This document shows, piece by piece, positions 15,858 to 24,663 of a stretch of 64,000 nt of DNA. The first letter of the stretch is position 1. Each line of letters starts with the position of its first letter. The DNA is taken from the NCBI RefSeq assembly GCF_037969875.1, contig NZ_CP150218.1, forward strand, positions 1,054,001 to 1,118,000. The letters are read 5' to 3'. The DNA is from Paenibacillus sp. FSL R7-0337 (GTDB taxonomy: Bacteria; Bacillota; Bacilli; Paenibacillales; Paenibacillaceae). Both the position numbers and the translations under genes were made by a program. Under the pieces are notes generated by a model. It saw only the letters and a program-made list of their open reading frames with translations. It did not search any database and was not told where the DNA came from.

Positions 15858-18530
15858 TTATGAAGTCAGTCTACCATGCTGATACTGCTCCAGCGACATC
15901 AGCACCTCACGCGGCTTGCTGCCCTCGTAAGGGCCGATTACGCCTCTGGCCTCCATTGAGTCGATCAAGCGTGCGGCACGGGTGTAACCGACGCGCATAC
16001 GCCGCTGAAGCAGCGATACAGAGGCCTGCTTGGCTTCCAGAACAATCTGGACAGCCTGTTCATACAATTCATCCTGCGGCTCCTGATCCTCGCTCAAGGT
16101 GTCGTCTACCTCAGGCACAAGCGATTCATCATAATTCGCTTCCCCCTGGCTGCTGACATACTGCACAATCGTCTCCACTTCCTGATCGCTCATAAAAGCA
16201 CCCTGAACACGGATCGGCTTGGAAGCCCCCATCGGCAGGAACAGCATATCGCCGCGTCCGAGCAGCTTCTCGGCACCCGGCATATCCAGAATGGTCCGGG
16301 AGTCCACATTCGAGGAGACTCCGAAGGCAATACGCGAAGGAATATTCGCCTTAATCAGGCCGGTAATAACATCCACCGAAGGACGCTGTGTGGCGATAAT
16401 CAGATGAATCCCCGCCGCCCGCGCCATCTGGGCAAGCCGGCAGATGGCATCCTCTACATCATTGGCGGCAACCATCATCAGATCGGCAAGCTCGTCCACG
16501 ATGACAACGATATACGGCAGTACTGCTGCCGGATTATCCTTCATCAAGTTATTATAGCCTTCCATATTGCGTGTGCCGGATTTGGAGAACAGTTCATACC
16601 GCTTCTCCATCTCCACCACAATCTTCTTCAACGCCAGACTGGCACGCTTAGGGTCTGTAACTACAGGGGCGAGCAAATGCGGAATGCCGTTATATACATT
16701 CAGCTCAACCATCTTAGGGTCAACCATAAGGAATTTCACTTCATTCGGCTTAGCCTTATATAGAATGCTGGTAATAATACCATTAATGCAGACCGATTTA
16801 CCGGAGCCGGTTGCTCCTGCTACCAGCAGATGGGGCATCTTGGCGAGATTGCCGATAATCGTCTGGCCGGAGATATCCCGTCCGAAAGCAATGGATAGCC
16901 GCGAATCCGCCTCCTGGAAAATCTGTGTCTCCATTACTTCCCGCATGGTGACGACCGAGACTTCTGAATTCGGCACTTCAATGCCGATGGCTGATTTGCC
17001 GGGAATCGGCGCTTCCATACGGATATCCTTGGCAGCCAGTGCCAGCGCGATGTCATCGGTGAGATTGACAATCCGGCTGACCTTCACGCCGATATCCGGC
17101 TGAATCTCATACCGGGTCACCGCTGGTCCACGAACCACTTCCAGCACCTTCGCCCTTACACCGAAGCTCTCCAGTGTAGCCTCCAGCTTGCGTGCCGTCT
17201 GCATATAATCATTCTGATCGCCCGCCTTCGCCCCGTTATTGGGCTTAGCCAGCAAACGGAACGACGGCAGCTTGTACGGCTTGGGCGGAGGTGGAGGCGG
17301 TATAACCGGAGCCGATGCCCCCTCCTCTGACGTTCCCAACAGCCCGTCCAGCTCCACAGGCAGGATATCCTCCTCGGATCCCCCTGACGGAGCAGGATCT
17401 GCTCCCGCTCTCGTCAGGTTACCAGCGCCTGTACCAGTGGCGGCACCGCCACGCGCCGCTGGTGAGAACTCGCTCCATTCCTCCCGGTCCTCGGCATTCA
17501 GCCCTTCAGAGCGGATATGCTCGAAGAAGTCCCGGATGATCGGCGTAACAGGCTCAAGCTCCTCATACGGGAAGTCCTCCTCGCCATACTCCTCCAGAGG
17601 AGCACCTCCCGCTGCTGTCATTCCGGAGATGACCGGACCCGTACGCGGATCAGTAATGATAATATCGGGCAGCTCTACCTCCAGATCATCCATGACTTCC
17701 GGCTGATTCTGGCGGGCAGACCCGCTGAACCATCCGGTAATTCTACCCAGCAGCTTCGACTGTCCGCGTCTTGGCAGCTGCTGATCCGATCCGTCATCCT
17801 CTTCGAAGTAATCGTCATCATCCGCAGGTTCAGGCGTTGTAACTCTGCTGGCTCTAGCCGGTCTGCTGTTCACCACCGGAACAGCAGCAGGGCGGTTAGC
17901 CGCCCGGAGCTTAATTCCTTCAATCAGCTTGACGGCCCTTACCCGGAGTAAGGTAAACAGCTCTACATAGGAGAGATTAGTAATCAGCATGAAGCTGATG
18001 GCCAGCAATACAATCATCAGCAGCTTAGCGCCCAGATTGCCGAACAGCCATAGGAGCGCAGCGTATTCAAGCGCGCCGATGTACCCCCCGCTGATATCCT
18101 TGCCCAGCATGTATACGCTGCTGTCGCCGGCGCCCGGTGAGAGGGCGCCGGATAAATCATTATGTATTTGAGACAGTACATTGCCCGGATGCAGCATCCC
18201 AATTGGACCCAGCTTCTGCTGCATAGCCGATATGGTACTCATCAGGCACATGGACAACAGCAGGAGCAGGCCGCCGGTATAGCGGCTGTTCCAGGTGGAC
18301 GGCCATTTCCTGTGAATCATTACCATCAGGCCGTAGAAAATACCCGCCAGCGGCAGCACAAAATAGAATCTGCCAAGCAAATAGCCCGCCATGCTTGAGA
18401 GCGTACGGCCGACAGCCGCTTCCCCTGACAAAGCAATGACGGAAATCGTAATCAGCAGAATTCCGTAGATTTCATATTTTAAAACACTGCCCAGCAGTGC
18501 TTTCTTCTTCTTTCTTCTCCGTTTAGCCAC
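15858..18530 (-). CDS. spoIIIE: FtsK/SpoIIIE family DNA translocase
   Basis: Septum-located motor that pumps chromosomal DNA during sporulation or division. Seen: about 890 residues. There is a basic N-terminus ([11 protein letters not shown]), four to five membrane helices in the first 185 residues, and a Pro/acidic linker to about 420. The motor has Walker [27 protein letters not shown] and [11 protein letters not shown]. The C-terminal gamma winged helix reads [20 protein letters not shown]. The start is taken as GTG 18528-18530 because GGGGG lies eight bases upstream; a GTG three codons earlier overlaps that site. Synteny with tepA, ylzJ and rnj supports SpoIIIE rather than a second FtsK paralogue. 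Confidence 0.93.
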   Translation of the reverse strand: MAKRRRKKKKALLGSVLKYEIYGILLITISVIALSGEAAVGRTLSSMAGYLLGRFYFVLPLAGIFYGLMVMIHRKWPSTWNSRYTGGLLLLLSMCLMSTISAMQQKLGPIGMLHPGNVLSQIHNDLSGALSPGAGDSSVYMLGKDISGGYIGALEYAALLWLFGNLGAKLLMIVLLAISFMLITNLSYVELFTLLRVRAVKLIEGIKLRAANRPAAVPVVNSRPARASRVTTPEPADDDDYFEEDDGSDQQLPRRGQSKLLGRITGWFSGSARQNQPEVMDDLEVELPDIIITDPRTGPVISGMTAAGGAPLEEYGEEDFPYEELEPVTPIIRDFFEHIRSEGLNAEDREEWSEFSPAARGGAATGTGAGNLTRAGADPAPSGGSEEDILPVELDGLLGTSEEGASAPVIPPPPPPKPYKLPSFRLLAKPNNGAKAGDQNDYMQTARKLEATLESFGVRAKVLEVVRGPAVTRYEIQPDIGVKVSRIVNLTDDIALALAAKDIRMEAPIPGKSAIGIEVPNSEVSVVTMREVMETQIFQEADSRLSIAFGRDISGQTIIGNLAKMPHLLVAGATGSGKSVCINGIITSILYKAKPNEVKFLMVDPKMVELNVYNGIPHLLAPVVTDPKRASLALKKIVVEMEKRYELFSKSGTRNMEGYNNLMKDNPAAVLPYIVVIVDELADLMMVAANDVEDAICRLAQMARAAGIHLIIATQRPSVDVITGLIKANIPSRIAFGVSSNVDSRTILDMPGAEKLLGRGDMLFLPMGASKPIRVQGAFMSDQEVETIVQYVSSQGEANYDESLVPEVDDTLSEDQEPQDELYEQAVQIVLEAKQASVSLLQRRMRVGYTRAARLIDSMEARGVIGPYEGSKPREVLMSLEQYQHGRLTS

Positions 18531-18627
18531 GCCAGCCACCCCCGAGTCAACATTATACCATATAATGGCGTGGCGTACCTATGTTCTCTTTTGTCAGAAT
18601 ATGCATCTTTAGGCTGTTTGTTCGCAC

Positions 18628-18843
18628 TTAGCGGTCCAGTTGAACGATAGCACCCGGGGAGAAGGCCGCATCCAGATATTTATCCAGCGGACACTGCAGC
18701 AGCCGGACCACCTTCGCCTGGCCTCCATCCAGCAGTTCAACCTGCATCAGCATGCCCTGAATAGTCATCTCCTGCACGGGAGTGGCATAACTGAGCGCCC
18801 CCTCGAACACCTGCTCCATTGGCAGAATGGTATAAAAAGTCAT
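18628..18843 (-). CDS. ylzJ: YlzJ-like protein
   Basis: Small conserved Bacillales protein of unknown function, 71 residues ([20 protein letters not shown], ending GAIVQLDR). Its ATG overlaps the tepA stop as ATGA, so the two are translationally coupled. It occupies the same position, between tepA and spoIIIE, as in B. subtilis. No membrane segment or known motif is visible. Confidence 0.88.
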   Translation of the reverse strand: MTFYTILPMEQVFEGALSYATPVQEMTIQGMLMQVELLDGGQAKVVRLLQCPLDKYLDAAFSPGAIVQLDR

Positions 18844-19634
18844 TGGGTCAGCCCCCCTTGCGGAAGCGTATCGTTCGTCATAGCTGGCACAGCGGCAATC
18901 ATCCGGTTCAGGTGGGCCAACGCGGCGCCGATTCCGCCCACTTCATCCATCAAGCCGAATCTGACGGCATCCTGACCACCTACTGCGGTACCGATGTCCC
19001 GGTTAAGCTCTCCGGTCTTGAACATCAGATCCTTGAACTGTGATTCCGTGATGCGGGAATGAGAGGTCACGAATTTCACCATCCGCTCCTGCATCCGCTC
19101 CATGTACTCGAAGGTCTGCGGCACGCCGATCACCAGGCCGTTCATCCGGATCGGATGGATCGTCATGGTTGCACTTTCAGCAATAATAGAATACGTGGAG
19201 GATACCGCTATAGGCACGCCGATGCTGTGACCGCCGCCGATAACAACTGTGACCGTAGGCTTCGACAAGGAAGCGATCATCTCCGCTATAGCCAGCCCAG
19301 CCTCTACATCCCCACCAACCGTATTAAGAATAATCAGCAGCCCCTTGATGGTCTTATTCTGCTCGGCGGCAACAAGCTGGGGAATAATATGCTCGTATTT
19401 CGTGGTCTTGTTATGCGGCGGCAAGACGAAATGCCCTTCAATCTGTCCAATAATCGTCATACAAAAAATATCCGGCTCTCCTGTCGGAACCGCTGTCTGC
19501 CCCAATTCCTTAAGCACCCCCACAGGTCCCGGTATTCCAGGAGGAACCGGCTCATTCACTGCGGGCTTTATCTCCCCTGGCAGGATTTCTTCGTTACGCC
19601 CTCCGCCCGCCTTGCTTGCTTCTGTAATTTCCAT
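18840..19634 (-). CDS. tepA: ClpP-like serine protease family protein, translocation-enhancing type (TepA)
   Basis: Cytoplasmic ClpP-fold protein; in B. subtilis TepA is linked to preprotein translocation and germination. Seen: about 264 residues. The ClpP/crotonase-type core reads [31 protein letters not shown] holds the nucleophile Ser, and [12 protein letters not shown] holds the His. The N-terminal 60 residues are a Pro-rich linker. I start at the ATG 19632-19634 (GGGGAG 11 bases upstream); the frame is open 32 codons further with no better site. It is coupled to ylzJ. In B. subtilis the next gene upstream is rnjB; here an ECF sigma pair intervenes. Confidence 0.9.
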   Translation of the reverse strand: MEITEASKAGGGRNEEILPGEIKPAVNEPVPPGIPGPVGVLKELGQTAVPTGEPDIFCMTIIGQIEGHFVLPPHNKTTKYEHIIPQLVAAEQNKTIKGLLIILNTVGGDVEAGLAIAEMIASLSKPTVTVVIGGGHSIGVPIAVSSTYSIIAESATMTIHPIRMNGLVIGVPQTFEYMERMQERMVKFVTSHSRITESQFKDLMFKTGELNRDIGTAVGGQDAVRFGLMDEVGGIGAALAHLNRMIAAVPAMTNDTLPQGGLTQ

Positions 19635-19751
19635 CGTACACAGCGCTCCCCTTCTGCCTGCAACACCCGTGTGCTTCAGGATTCTGATTTCTGTTAGTAT
19701 GACATTCCGGAGGACTTCCTTATACACCATAACCTTGAACTATCACATAGA

Positions 19752-19783
19752 GACGGCGGGCGCTCCTCAGAACGTCCGCCGTC
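19752..19783 (-). terminator. GC-rich hairpin after the anti-sigma gene
   Basis: GACGGCGGG and TCCGCCGTC form a strong stem just after the stop of the anti-sigma gene. There is no clear T-run on the minus strand, so efficient intrinsic termination is uncertain. Confidence 0.45.
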
Positions 19784-19791
19784 ATTGCCGG

Positions 19792-20811
19792 TTAATATTT
19801 GTCCACCACGGCTCCCAGTACTGCTCCATGCACATAAGCCTGGCCTTTCAGACTTTTCAAGCTGTCAGCCTTGCCGGTCACAACTACGCCCAATATCCGG
19901 ACATCACCGGCTTCCGGCGCCGCCTTATCCTTTTTCAAATAATTGTAGATCCGCTGATATTCACTATAATGAATGTCTTTCTTGCTAACACCGACCTCCA
20001 CTGAGCCAATGAAATCATCAGGCTTCGCCTGATCCCAATCCGGCTGAACACCAAATCCGTAGACTCCATAATTCGCACTCATCGGGGCCGGATAGTTCAT
20101 TTTAGCGGGATCATTCTCATTTGGATACGGCTTGAAGTTGAACCCCTCGCGGTCATCATACGTATCGACCCAGTACCAGACTGGCTTTGCGCCTGCGGGT
20201 AGCAGGCTTTTCACCTCTTCAAACGAATAATCCTTGTCAAAGGATACGGCCAGTTCCACCCGTTTGTCTGCGTTCATCTTGTCCAGCTCGGGAAGATCAT
20301 TTAGAATGCTACCGCCGTAATTGACGCCTGGAATATAGAATGCAAGCTCCCTCTGCCCGTTATAGGAATTATACGCCCGGTAATACTCATAACCTTCCTG
20401 CTTCATCTTGGCATCCTGTACGGTTAGATTATTAGAGCCTCCATAGGCACCTGTTGTGAAAGGGAACCACCAGGCGTTGTAATTGAGCCATCTATTCTTC
20501 CAGGGAACGGGCACATCATCGACGATTTTATAGGTTTGAAGTTCAAGGACTCCTGATAGAAAACCTCTATTGTCCCTAGTGCCTGAATTAAATTCATTAG
20601 GGCTGCTGATCCTCATATACTGCTGCTCACTGTACAGGGCATTGGAGGACAGGCGGCCTACCAGTTGCGCTGCACCGTAGAATACGACAATCAGCATAAG
20701 CACACTGACCACAACTGAAATCAGGATACTGCGAATCATGCTCTTCCGTTTGGTTTTTTTCAGGGTCTGGATAATATTCTGGTCTTCTGCTTCTTCCCAT
20801 GGGGCTGTCAT
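19792..20811 (-). CDS. Membrane anti-sigma factor with sigma-regulator N/C domains
   Basis: Predicted membrane regulator that holds the adjacent ECF sigma factor inactive. Seen: 339 residues. The first 25 are cytoplasmic and basic-ended. One membrane helix spans about 26-48 (SILISVVVSVLMLIVVFYGA). A long extracellular part of the Sigma_reg_N/Sigma_reg_C type follows (RWLNYNAWWFPFTTGAYGG, KDIHYSEYQRIYNYL). ATG at 20809-20811 overlaps the sigma stop as ATGA. The coupling and topology support the pairing. The signal sensed is unknown. Confidence 0.85.
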   Translation of the reverse strand: MTAPWEEAEDQNIIQTLKKTKRKSMIRSILISVVVSVLMLIVVFYGAAQLVGRLSSNALYSEQQYMRISSPNEFNSGTRDNRGFLSGVLELQTYKIVDDVPVPWKNRWLNYNAWWFPFTTGAYGGSNNLTVQDAKMKQEGYEYYRAYNSYNGQRELAFYIPGVNYGGSILNDLPELDKMNADKRVELAVSFDKDYSFEEVKSLLPAGAKPVWYWVDTYDDREGFNFKPYPNENDPAKMNYPAPMSANYGVYGFGVQPDWDQAKPDDFIGSVEVGVSKKDIHYSEYQRIYNYLKKDKAAPEAGDVRILGVVVTGKADSLKSLKGQAYVHGAVLGAVVDKY

Positions 20812-21308
20812 TCGCCCTCACCTCCGTATAATTGTTGAAATTGCTGTCTGGCCCGATAAAGAGTAGCTTTCACTCTTCCTTCAGAAATGCCGAGCATGGC
20901 GGAGATCTCCTTGTAGGATAACTCCATTTCATATTTCAGCAGAATCAGCTGCTTATTCACCGGATGGAGCCGCGCCAACACTCCTTCAATCTCTTCCTTC
21001 CGTTCCCTGCGCAGCAGCACCACTTCCGGCAACTCCTGCTCATGGGCCGGATGTTCCTCCACTTCCTCGCCGCTATACTGATATCTCTTCTGACTGCGGC
21101 AATGGTCAAAATACCGGTTAATTGCAACCTTGTACAACCATGCGCTGAATTTGCGCTCATCGATCGCATCCAGATACAGCAGCGCCTTGTACACCGTGTC
21201 CTGCACAATATCTTCTGCATCTGAGGCTCCGGCGCCGAGGCGGATCAAGTAGCGGCGGATCTCCGCCAGTTTGGGTTGGAGCACCTTCTCCATGTCTCTT
21301 GGCTCCAT
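20808..21308 (-). CDS. ECF-type RNA polymerase sigma factor
   Basis: Alternative sigma factor of the extracytoplasmic-function class. Seen: 166 residues. Region 2 reads GASDAEDIVQDTVYKALLYL and WLYKVAINRYFDHCRSQKRY; region 4 reads LSYKEISAMLGISEGRVKAT and LYRARQQFQQLY. The ATG at 21306-21308 follows AAGGAGGTGCAGC; an upstream-extended frame has no family similarity. It is cotranslated with its anti-sigma. This pair sits between rnj and tepA, which are neighbours in B. subtilis, so it looks like an insertion in a conserved block. The regulon is unknown. Confidence 0.92.
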   Translation of the reverse strand: MEPRDMEKVLQPKLAEIRRYLIRLGAGASDAEDIVQDTVYKALLYLDAIDERKFSAWLYKVAINRYFDHCRSQKRYQYSGEEVEEHPAHEQELPEVVLLRRERKEEIEGVLARLHPVNKQLILLKYEMELSYKEISAMLGISEGRVKATLYRARQQFQQLYGGEGE

Positions 21309-21374
21309 GCTGCACCTCCTTGCCTGTATAACGGTCAGGTTGCCCAAATGTTGTTTTGTGCAGCGAAAAAAACA

Positions 21375-21425
21375 TAAAAAAGCCCCTTTCCCCAGAAACC
21401 GTCCAATATTTCCGGGAAAAGAGGC
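21375..21425 (-). terminator. Terminator after the RNase J gene
   Basis: On the minus strand GCCTCTTTTCCCGGAAA pairs imperfectly (with G-T pairs) with TTTCTGGGGAAAGGGGC, then TTTTTTATGTTTTTTT. It separates rnj from the sigma-factor operon. Confidence 0.85.
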
Positions 21426-21462
21426 TATTGCCAAAAAGCTATATTGTTAAGAAATGCTTCTC

Positions 21463-23148
21463 TTATACTTCCATAATAATCGGCAGGATCATCGGTCTGC
21501 GGCGGGTCTGCTCATAGAGGAAACGGCCGAGAGAGTCTTTGACACTAGTCTTCAGGGAAGCCCATTCATTGACCTTCTCACTCATCAGACGCTGCAGCGT
21601 TCCCGAGACAATGCGGTTCGCTTCGTCCAGGAGACCTTCCGATTCCCGCACATATACGAATCCGCGTGAGATGATGTCAGGACCGGAGACAATCGCTCCG
21701 TTCTGCTTGCTGAGGGTAACCACAACCACCAGAATACCATCCTGCGACAACAGCTTACGGTCACGCAGCACAATGTTACCTACATCGCCGACACCCAGCC
21801 CGTCGATCAGTACGTTACCGGCAGTTACCTTACCCGCTCTGCGGGCAGCTCCACCGGAGATCTCAATCACTTCACCCAGCTCGGTGATGAAGATATTGCT
21901 TGGCTCTACGCCAACAGACTCCGCCAGAAGTGCATGCTTGCGCTGCATCCGGTATTCACCGTGGATAGGCATGAAGTATTTCGGCTTCATCAGGTTGAGC
22001 ATCAGCTTCAGCTCTTCCTGGCTGCCGTGACCGGATACGTGAACGCCGGAGTTGGAGCCGCTGTATATAACGTTGGCACCCAGACGGAACAATTCATCAA
22101 TGGTACGGCCTACATATTTCTCATTACCCGGTACCGGTGTAGCCGCAATAATAACGGTGTCGCCCGGCATAATATCTACCTTGCGGTGGCTGGAACGCGC
22201 CATGCGTGTCAGCGCCGACATCGGCTCGCCTTGGCTGCCTGTACACAGTACTACAACACGGTTGCCTGCCATTCTGTTCATCTCTTCAGGCTCAATGAGC
22301 ATGCCGTCAGGGATATGCAGATATCCAAGCTCGGAAGCAATGGATACTACGTTAACCATGCTTCGTCCAATAACGGTAATTTTGCGTCCGGTTGCTTCAG
22401 AAGCGTTCACTACCTGTTGAATACGATGCACGTTGGAAGCAAAGGTTGCTACCACCACACGCTGTTCAGCTTTGCGGAAAATATCCTCCAGCACGATGCC
22501 GACATTCTTCTCCGAAGGTGTGAAGCCCGGCTTCTCGGCATTGGTGCTGTCTGACAGCAAGGCCAGAACGCCCTTCGATCCGATCTCAGCCATGCGGTGC
22601 AGATTGGCAAATTGACCGTTGACTGGCGTGTGGTCGAACTTGAAGTCACCGGTGTGGACAACGTTGCCCTCTGGTGTCTCAATGCATACCCCGACAGAAT
22701 CCGGAATACTGTGATTCGTTCTGAAGAAGGTTACCTTAAGCGATGTGCCCAGTTCAACCTCGGAATCCTCGTTAATCAGAATCCGCTTAGTTTCACCCAG
22801 CAGGTTGGCTTCCTTGAGCTTGTTCTCTACAAGGCCCAGGGTCAGTCTTGTTCCGTATACAGGAACATTCAGGTTCTTAAGCACATAAGACAATCCGCCA
22901 ATGTGATCCTCATGTCCGTGGGTAAGTACAATTCCTCTTACCTTGTCACGGTTCTCAGTGAGGTAGGAGATATCCGGTATTACGATATCAATACCCAGCA
23001 TATCTTCTTCAGGGAACTTCAGACCGGCGTCTACGACTACAATGTCGTTACCGTACTGAACTACGTACATGTTCTTGCCAATTTCACCGACTCCGCCAAG
23101 TGCGAATATCGTCAGTTTGTCGTTGTTGTTATTGTTTTTTTTGGACAA
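21463..23148 (-). CDS. rnjB: Ribonuclease J (J2-like position and sequence, intact metal motif)
   Basis: Metallo-beta-lactamase/beta-CASP ribonuclease with 5'-3' exo- and endonuclease roles in RNA turnover. Seen: 561 residues; LTHGHEDHIGG near residue 77 with all metal-binding His and Asp; NVVHTGDFKFDHTPV; SGHGSQEELKLM; IHGEYRM; C-terminal RRRPMILPIIMEV. The VHVSGHGSQEELKLM and VLIDGLGVGDVGNIVLRDRKLL segments, and the location next to tepA, are closer to B. subtilis RNase J2. J2, however, has HGHDEN, whereas this protein keeps the J1-type motif. Start TTG at 23146-23148, 11 bases after AGGAGG. I give rnjB for position; rnjA is possible. Confidence 0.9.
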   Translation of the reverse strand: MSKKNNNNNDKLTIFALGGVGEIGKNMYVVQYGNDIVVVDAGLKFPEEDMLGIDIVIPDISYLTENRDKVRGIVLTHGHEDHIGGLSYVLKNLNVPVYGTRLTLGLVENKLKEANLLGETKRILINEDSEVELGTSLKVTFFRTNHSIPDSVGVCIETPEGNVVHTGDFKFDHTPVNGQFANLHRMAEIGSKGVLALLSDSTNAEKPGFTPSEKNVGIVLEDIFRKAEQRVVVATFASNVHRIQQVVNASEATGRKITVIGRSMVNVVSIASELGYLHIPDGMLIEPEEMNRMAGNRVVVLCTGSQGEPMSALTRMARSSHRKVDIMPGDTVIIAATPVPGNEKYVGRTIDELFRLGANVIYSGSNSGVHVSGHGSQEELKLMLNLMKPKYFMPIHGEYRMQRKHALLAESVGVEPSNIFITELGEVIEISGGAARRAGKVTAGNVLIDGLGVGDVGNIVLRDRKLLSQDGILVVVVTLSKQNGAIVSGPDIISRGFVYVRESEGLLDEANRIVSGTLQRLMSEKVNEWASLKTSVKDSLGRFLYEQTRRRPMILPIIMEV

Positions 23149-23688
23149 ATGAATCTAACCCTCCTATGATGTTGGACGTCATACTTTTTATTTGTTAACA
23201 ATGAGCTTCAATATTTCAGCGGCGCTGTAATATACATCAAATTGCTGTTAACTCCTTATTTCGACAAGGAATTCCCGGTAAGTCTGTATACTTGCGCAAG
23301 TCTAAACTCCCGAATCCGGGCAGTAATATCCTCTTGAAGCGGGCAAATGCCCTCAAAATTCCACCACCGCGCCCCTCGCGCGTAAATCCGGCATATTTAG
23401 CACAGACTTATTCAAGGACCTATCCTGTCTTACAATGCAATAAATCCGCATTGCCGGAAGATTACCGCATATTCAATTAACCGCACCAAGTCACTTAAGT
23501 TCATTATACATGATTTTTTTGGCAAAAGACAAGTCACCCTGTACCTGGTCCTATTCTTTCCTTAACAAACAGCCAATATTTGAGGAAAAGACAAGCAAAA
23601 ATCGCTGCAATACCTGACTTTTTTAACATAGAGTTAATGCAGGAGAAATAAATACCAAATGAGCTGCGGTGCATGAAGTCCTTATTAT
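23149..23688. other. Long non-coding gap between rnj and dapA
   Basis: Almost 540 bp without a supported gene. It contains a sigma-A-like promoter for rnj (23503-23532), implying a leader of about 350 nt. Inside that leader are short GC-rich segments that could pair (for example around 23320-23360 and 23445-23490). I see no riboswitch I can name, no T-box and no tRNA. The stretch 23540-23690 shows only AT-rich spacer. Confidence 0.5.
23503..23532 (-). promoter_or_regulatory. Sigma-A-like promoter for rnj
   Basis: On the minus strand -35 TTGTCT (23527-23532), 18-bp spacer, -10 TATAAT (23503-23508). It is the best promoter in the gap and points to the RNase J gene 350 bp away. Confidence 0.55.
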
Positions 23689-23722
23689 CAAAAAACCGGC
23701 CGCTCCATGAGAGCGACCGGTT
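23689..23722 (-). terminator. Terminator after dapA
   Basis: On the minus strand AACCGGTCGCTC, loop TCATG-like, GAGCGGCCGGTT, then TTTTTTG. The 12-bp stem has one mismatch. Confidence 0.9.
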
Positions 23723-23747
23723 GCCTTTGTAACTATCTTCACCCAAT

Positions 23748-24647
23748 TCACTTATCCATGCCTGGACTATCTTGTCTTAGTAAGGCCGCAATGAAAGCCC
23801 CCTCTTCTTCCGTCGGTGAAACCAGCGGCAGACGGACCGAGCCGACATCCATCCCGCGCAGCCCCAGTGCATACTTCACTGCCGAGGGATTGGGCAGCGG
23901 CTGAGGACACTCGAACAGCCCCTTGAAGACCGGAAACAGCTGCCGGTGAAGCTCGCCTGCACGGCGGACATCGCCGGAGTTGAAGGCCTCGATCATCTCC
24001 GACATCTGCGCTCCCACAACATGGCTGGCCACACTGATGATACCGTGGCCCCCCACAGCAAGCGTCGCGAGGCCGGCGGAATCATCACCGGTGTAGACAT
24101 GGAAGTCTTCAGGACAAGCTGAGGCAATCCAAGTAATCTGGTCTACCGAAGCACATTCCTTCGTGGCCACAATATTAGGAATCTCCGCCAGACGCAGGGT
24201 GGTAGCTACACTCATGCTTACTGTCGTTCGTCCCGGCACATTGTACAAGATGCAGGGCAGCGAAGTCGCGGCAGCAATTGTAGAGAAATGCTGATAGAGC
24301 CCTTCCTGATTCGGTTTATTGTAATAAGGGACGACCAGAAGCACACCGTCCACGCCGATTTTCTCGGCTTCCTTAGTGAGCTCTATGGAATGTCTGGTGC
24401 TGTTGCTGCCGGTACCGGCAATAATTTTACAGCGTCCGCCTGCCTGCTGCTTCACGAAGGAGAACAGCTTCAGCTTCTCCTTATCGGTTAAGGTCGGCGA
24501 TTCGCCGGTGGTTCCGCAGACTACGAGCGCAGCAGACTTTTGTTCCTCGATCAGAACATCGACCAGCCTTGAAGTTGCTTCCCAGTTGATTTCTCCTTCC
24601 CCGTCAAACGGGGTTACCATTGCGGTGATCAGTCTTCCGAAATCCAC
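23748..24647 (-). CDS. dapA: 4-hydroxy-tetrahydrodipicolinate synthase
   Basis: Condenses pyruvate with aspartate semialdehyde, the first dedicated step of lysine/diaminopimelate synthesis and the source of dipicolinate precursor. Seen: 299 residues of TIM-barrel type. CGTTGESPTL binds substrate, YNVPGRT has the catalytic Tyr, and VATKECASVD has the Schiff-base Lys. The start is GTG 24645-24647, eight bases after AAGGAGG; the frame is open 14 codons further but lacks a site. It follows dapG by 16 bp, giving a dapG-dapA unit closed by a terminator. Confidence 0.97.
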   Translation of the reverse strand: MDFGRLITAMVTPFDGEGEINWEATSRLVDVLIEEQKSAALVVCGTTGESPTLTDKEKLKLFSFVKQQAGGRCKIIAGTGSNSTRHSIELTKEAEKIGVDGVLLVVPYYNKPNQEGLYQHFSTIAAATSLPCILYNVPGRTTVSMSVATTLRLAEIPNIVATKECASVDQITWIASACPEDFHVYTGDDSAGLATLAVGGHGIISVASHVVGAQMSEMIEAFNSGDVRRAGELHRQLFPVFKGLFECPQPLPNPSAVKYALGLRGMDVGSVRLPLVSPTEEEGAFIAALLRQDSPGMDK

Positions 24648-24663
24648 TTTGAATTCCTCCTTG

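Noticed and set aside
18540..18580. Promoter for spoIIIE
   Set aside because: A TATAAT stands upstream of the GTG, but no matching -35 was found. Noted only.
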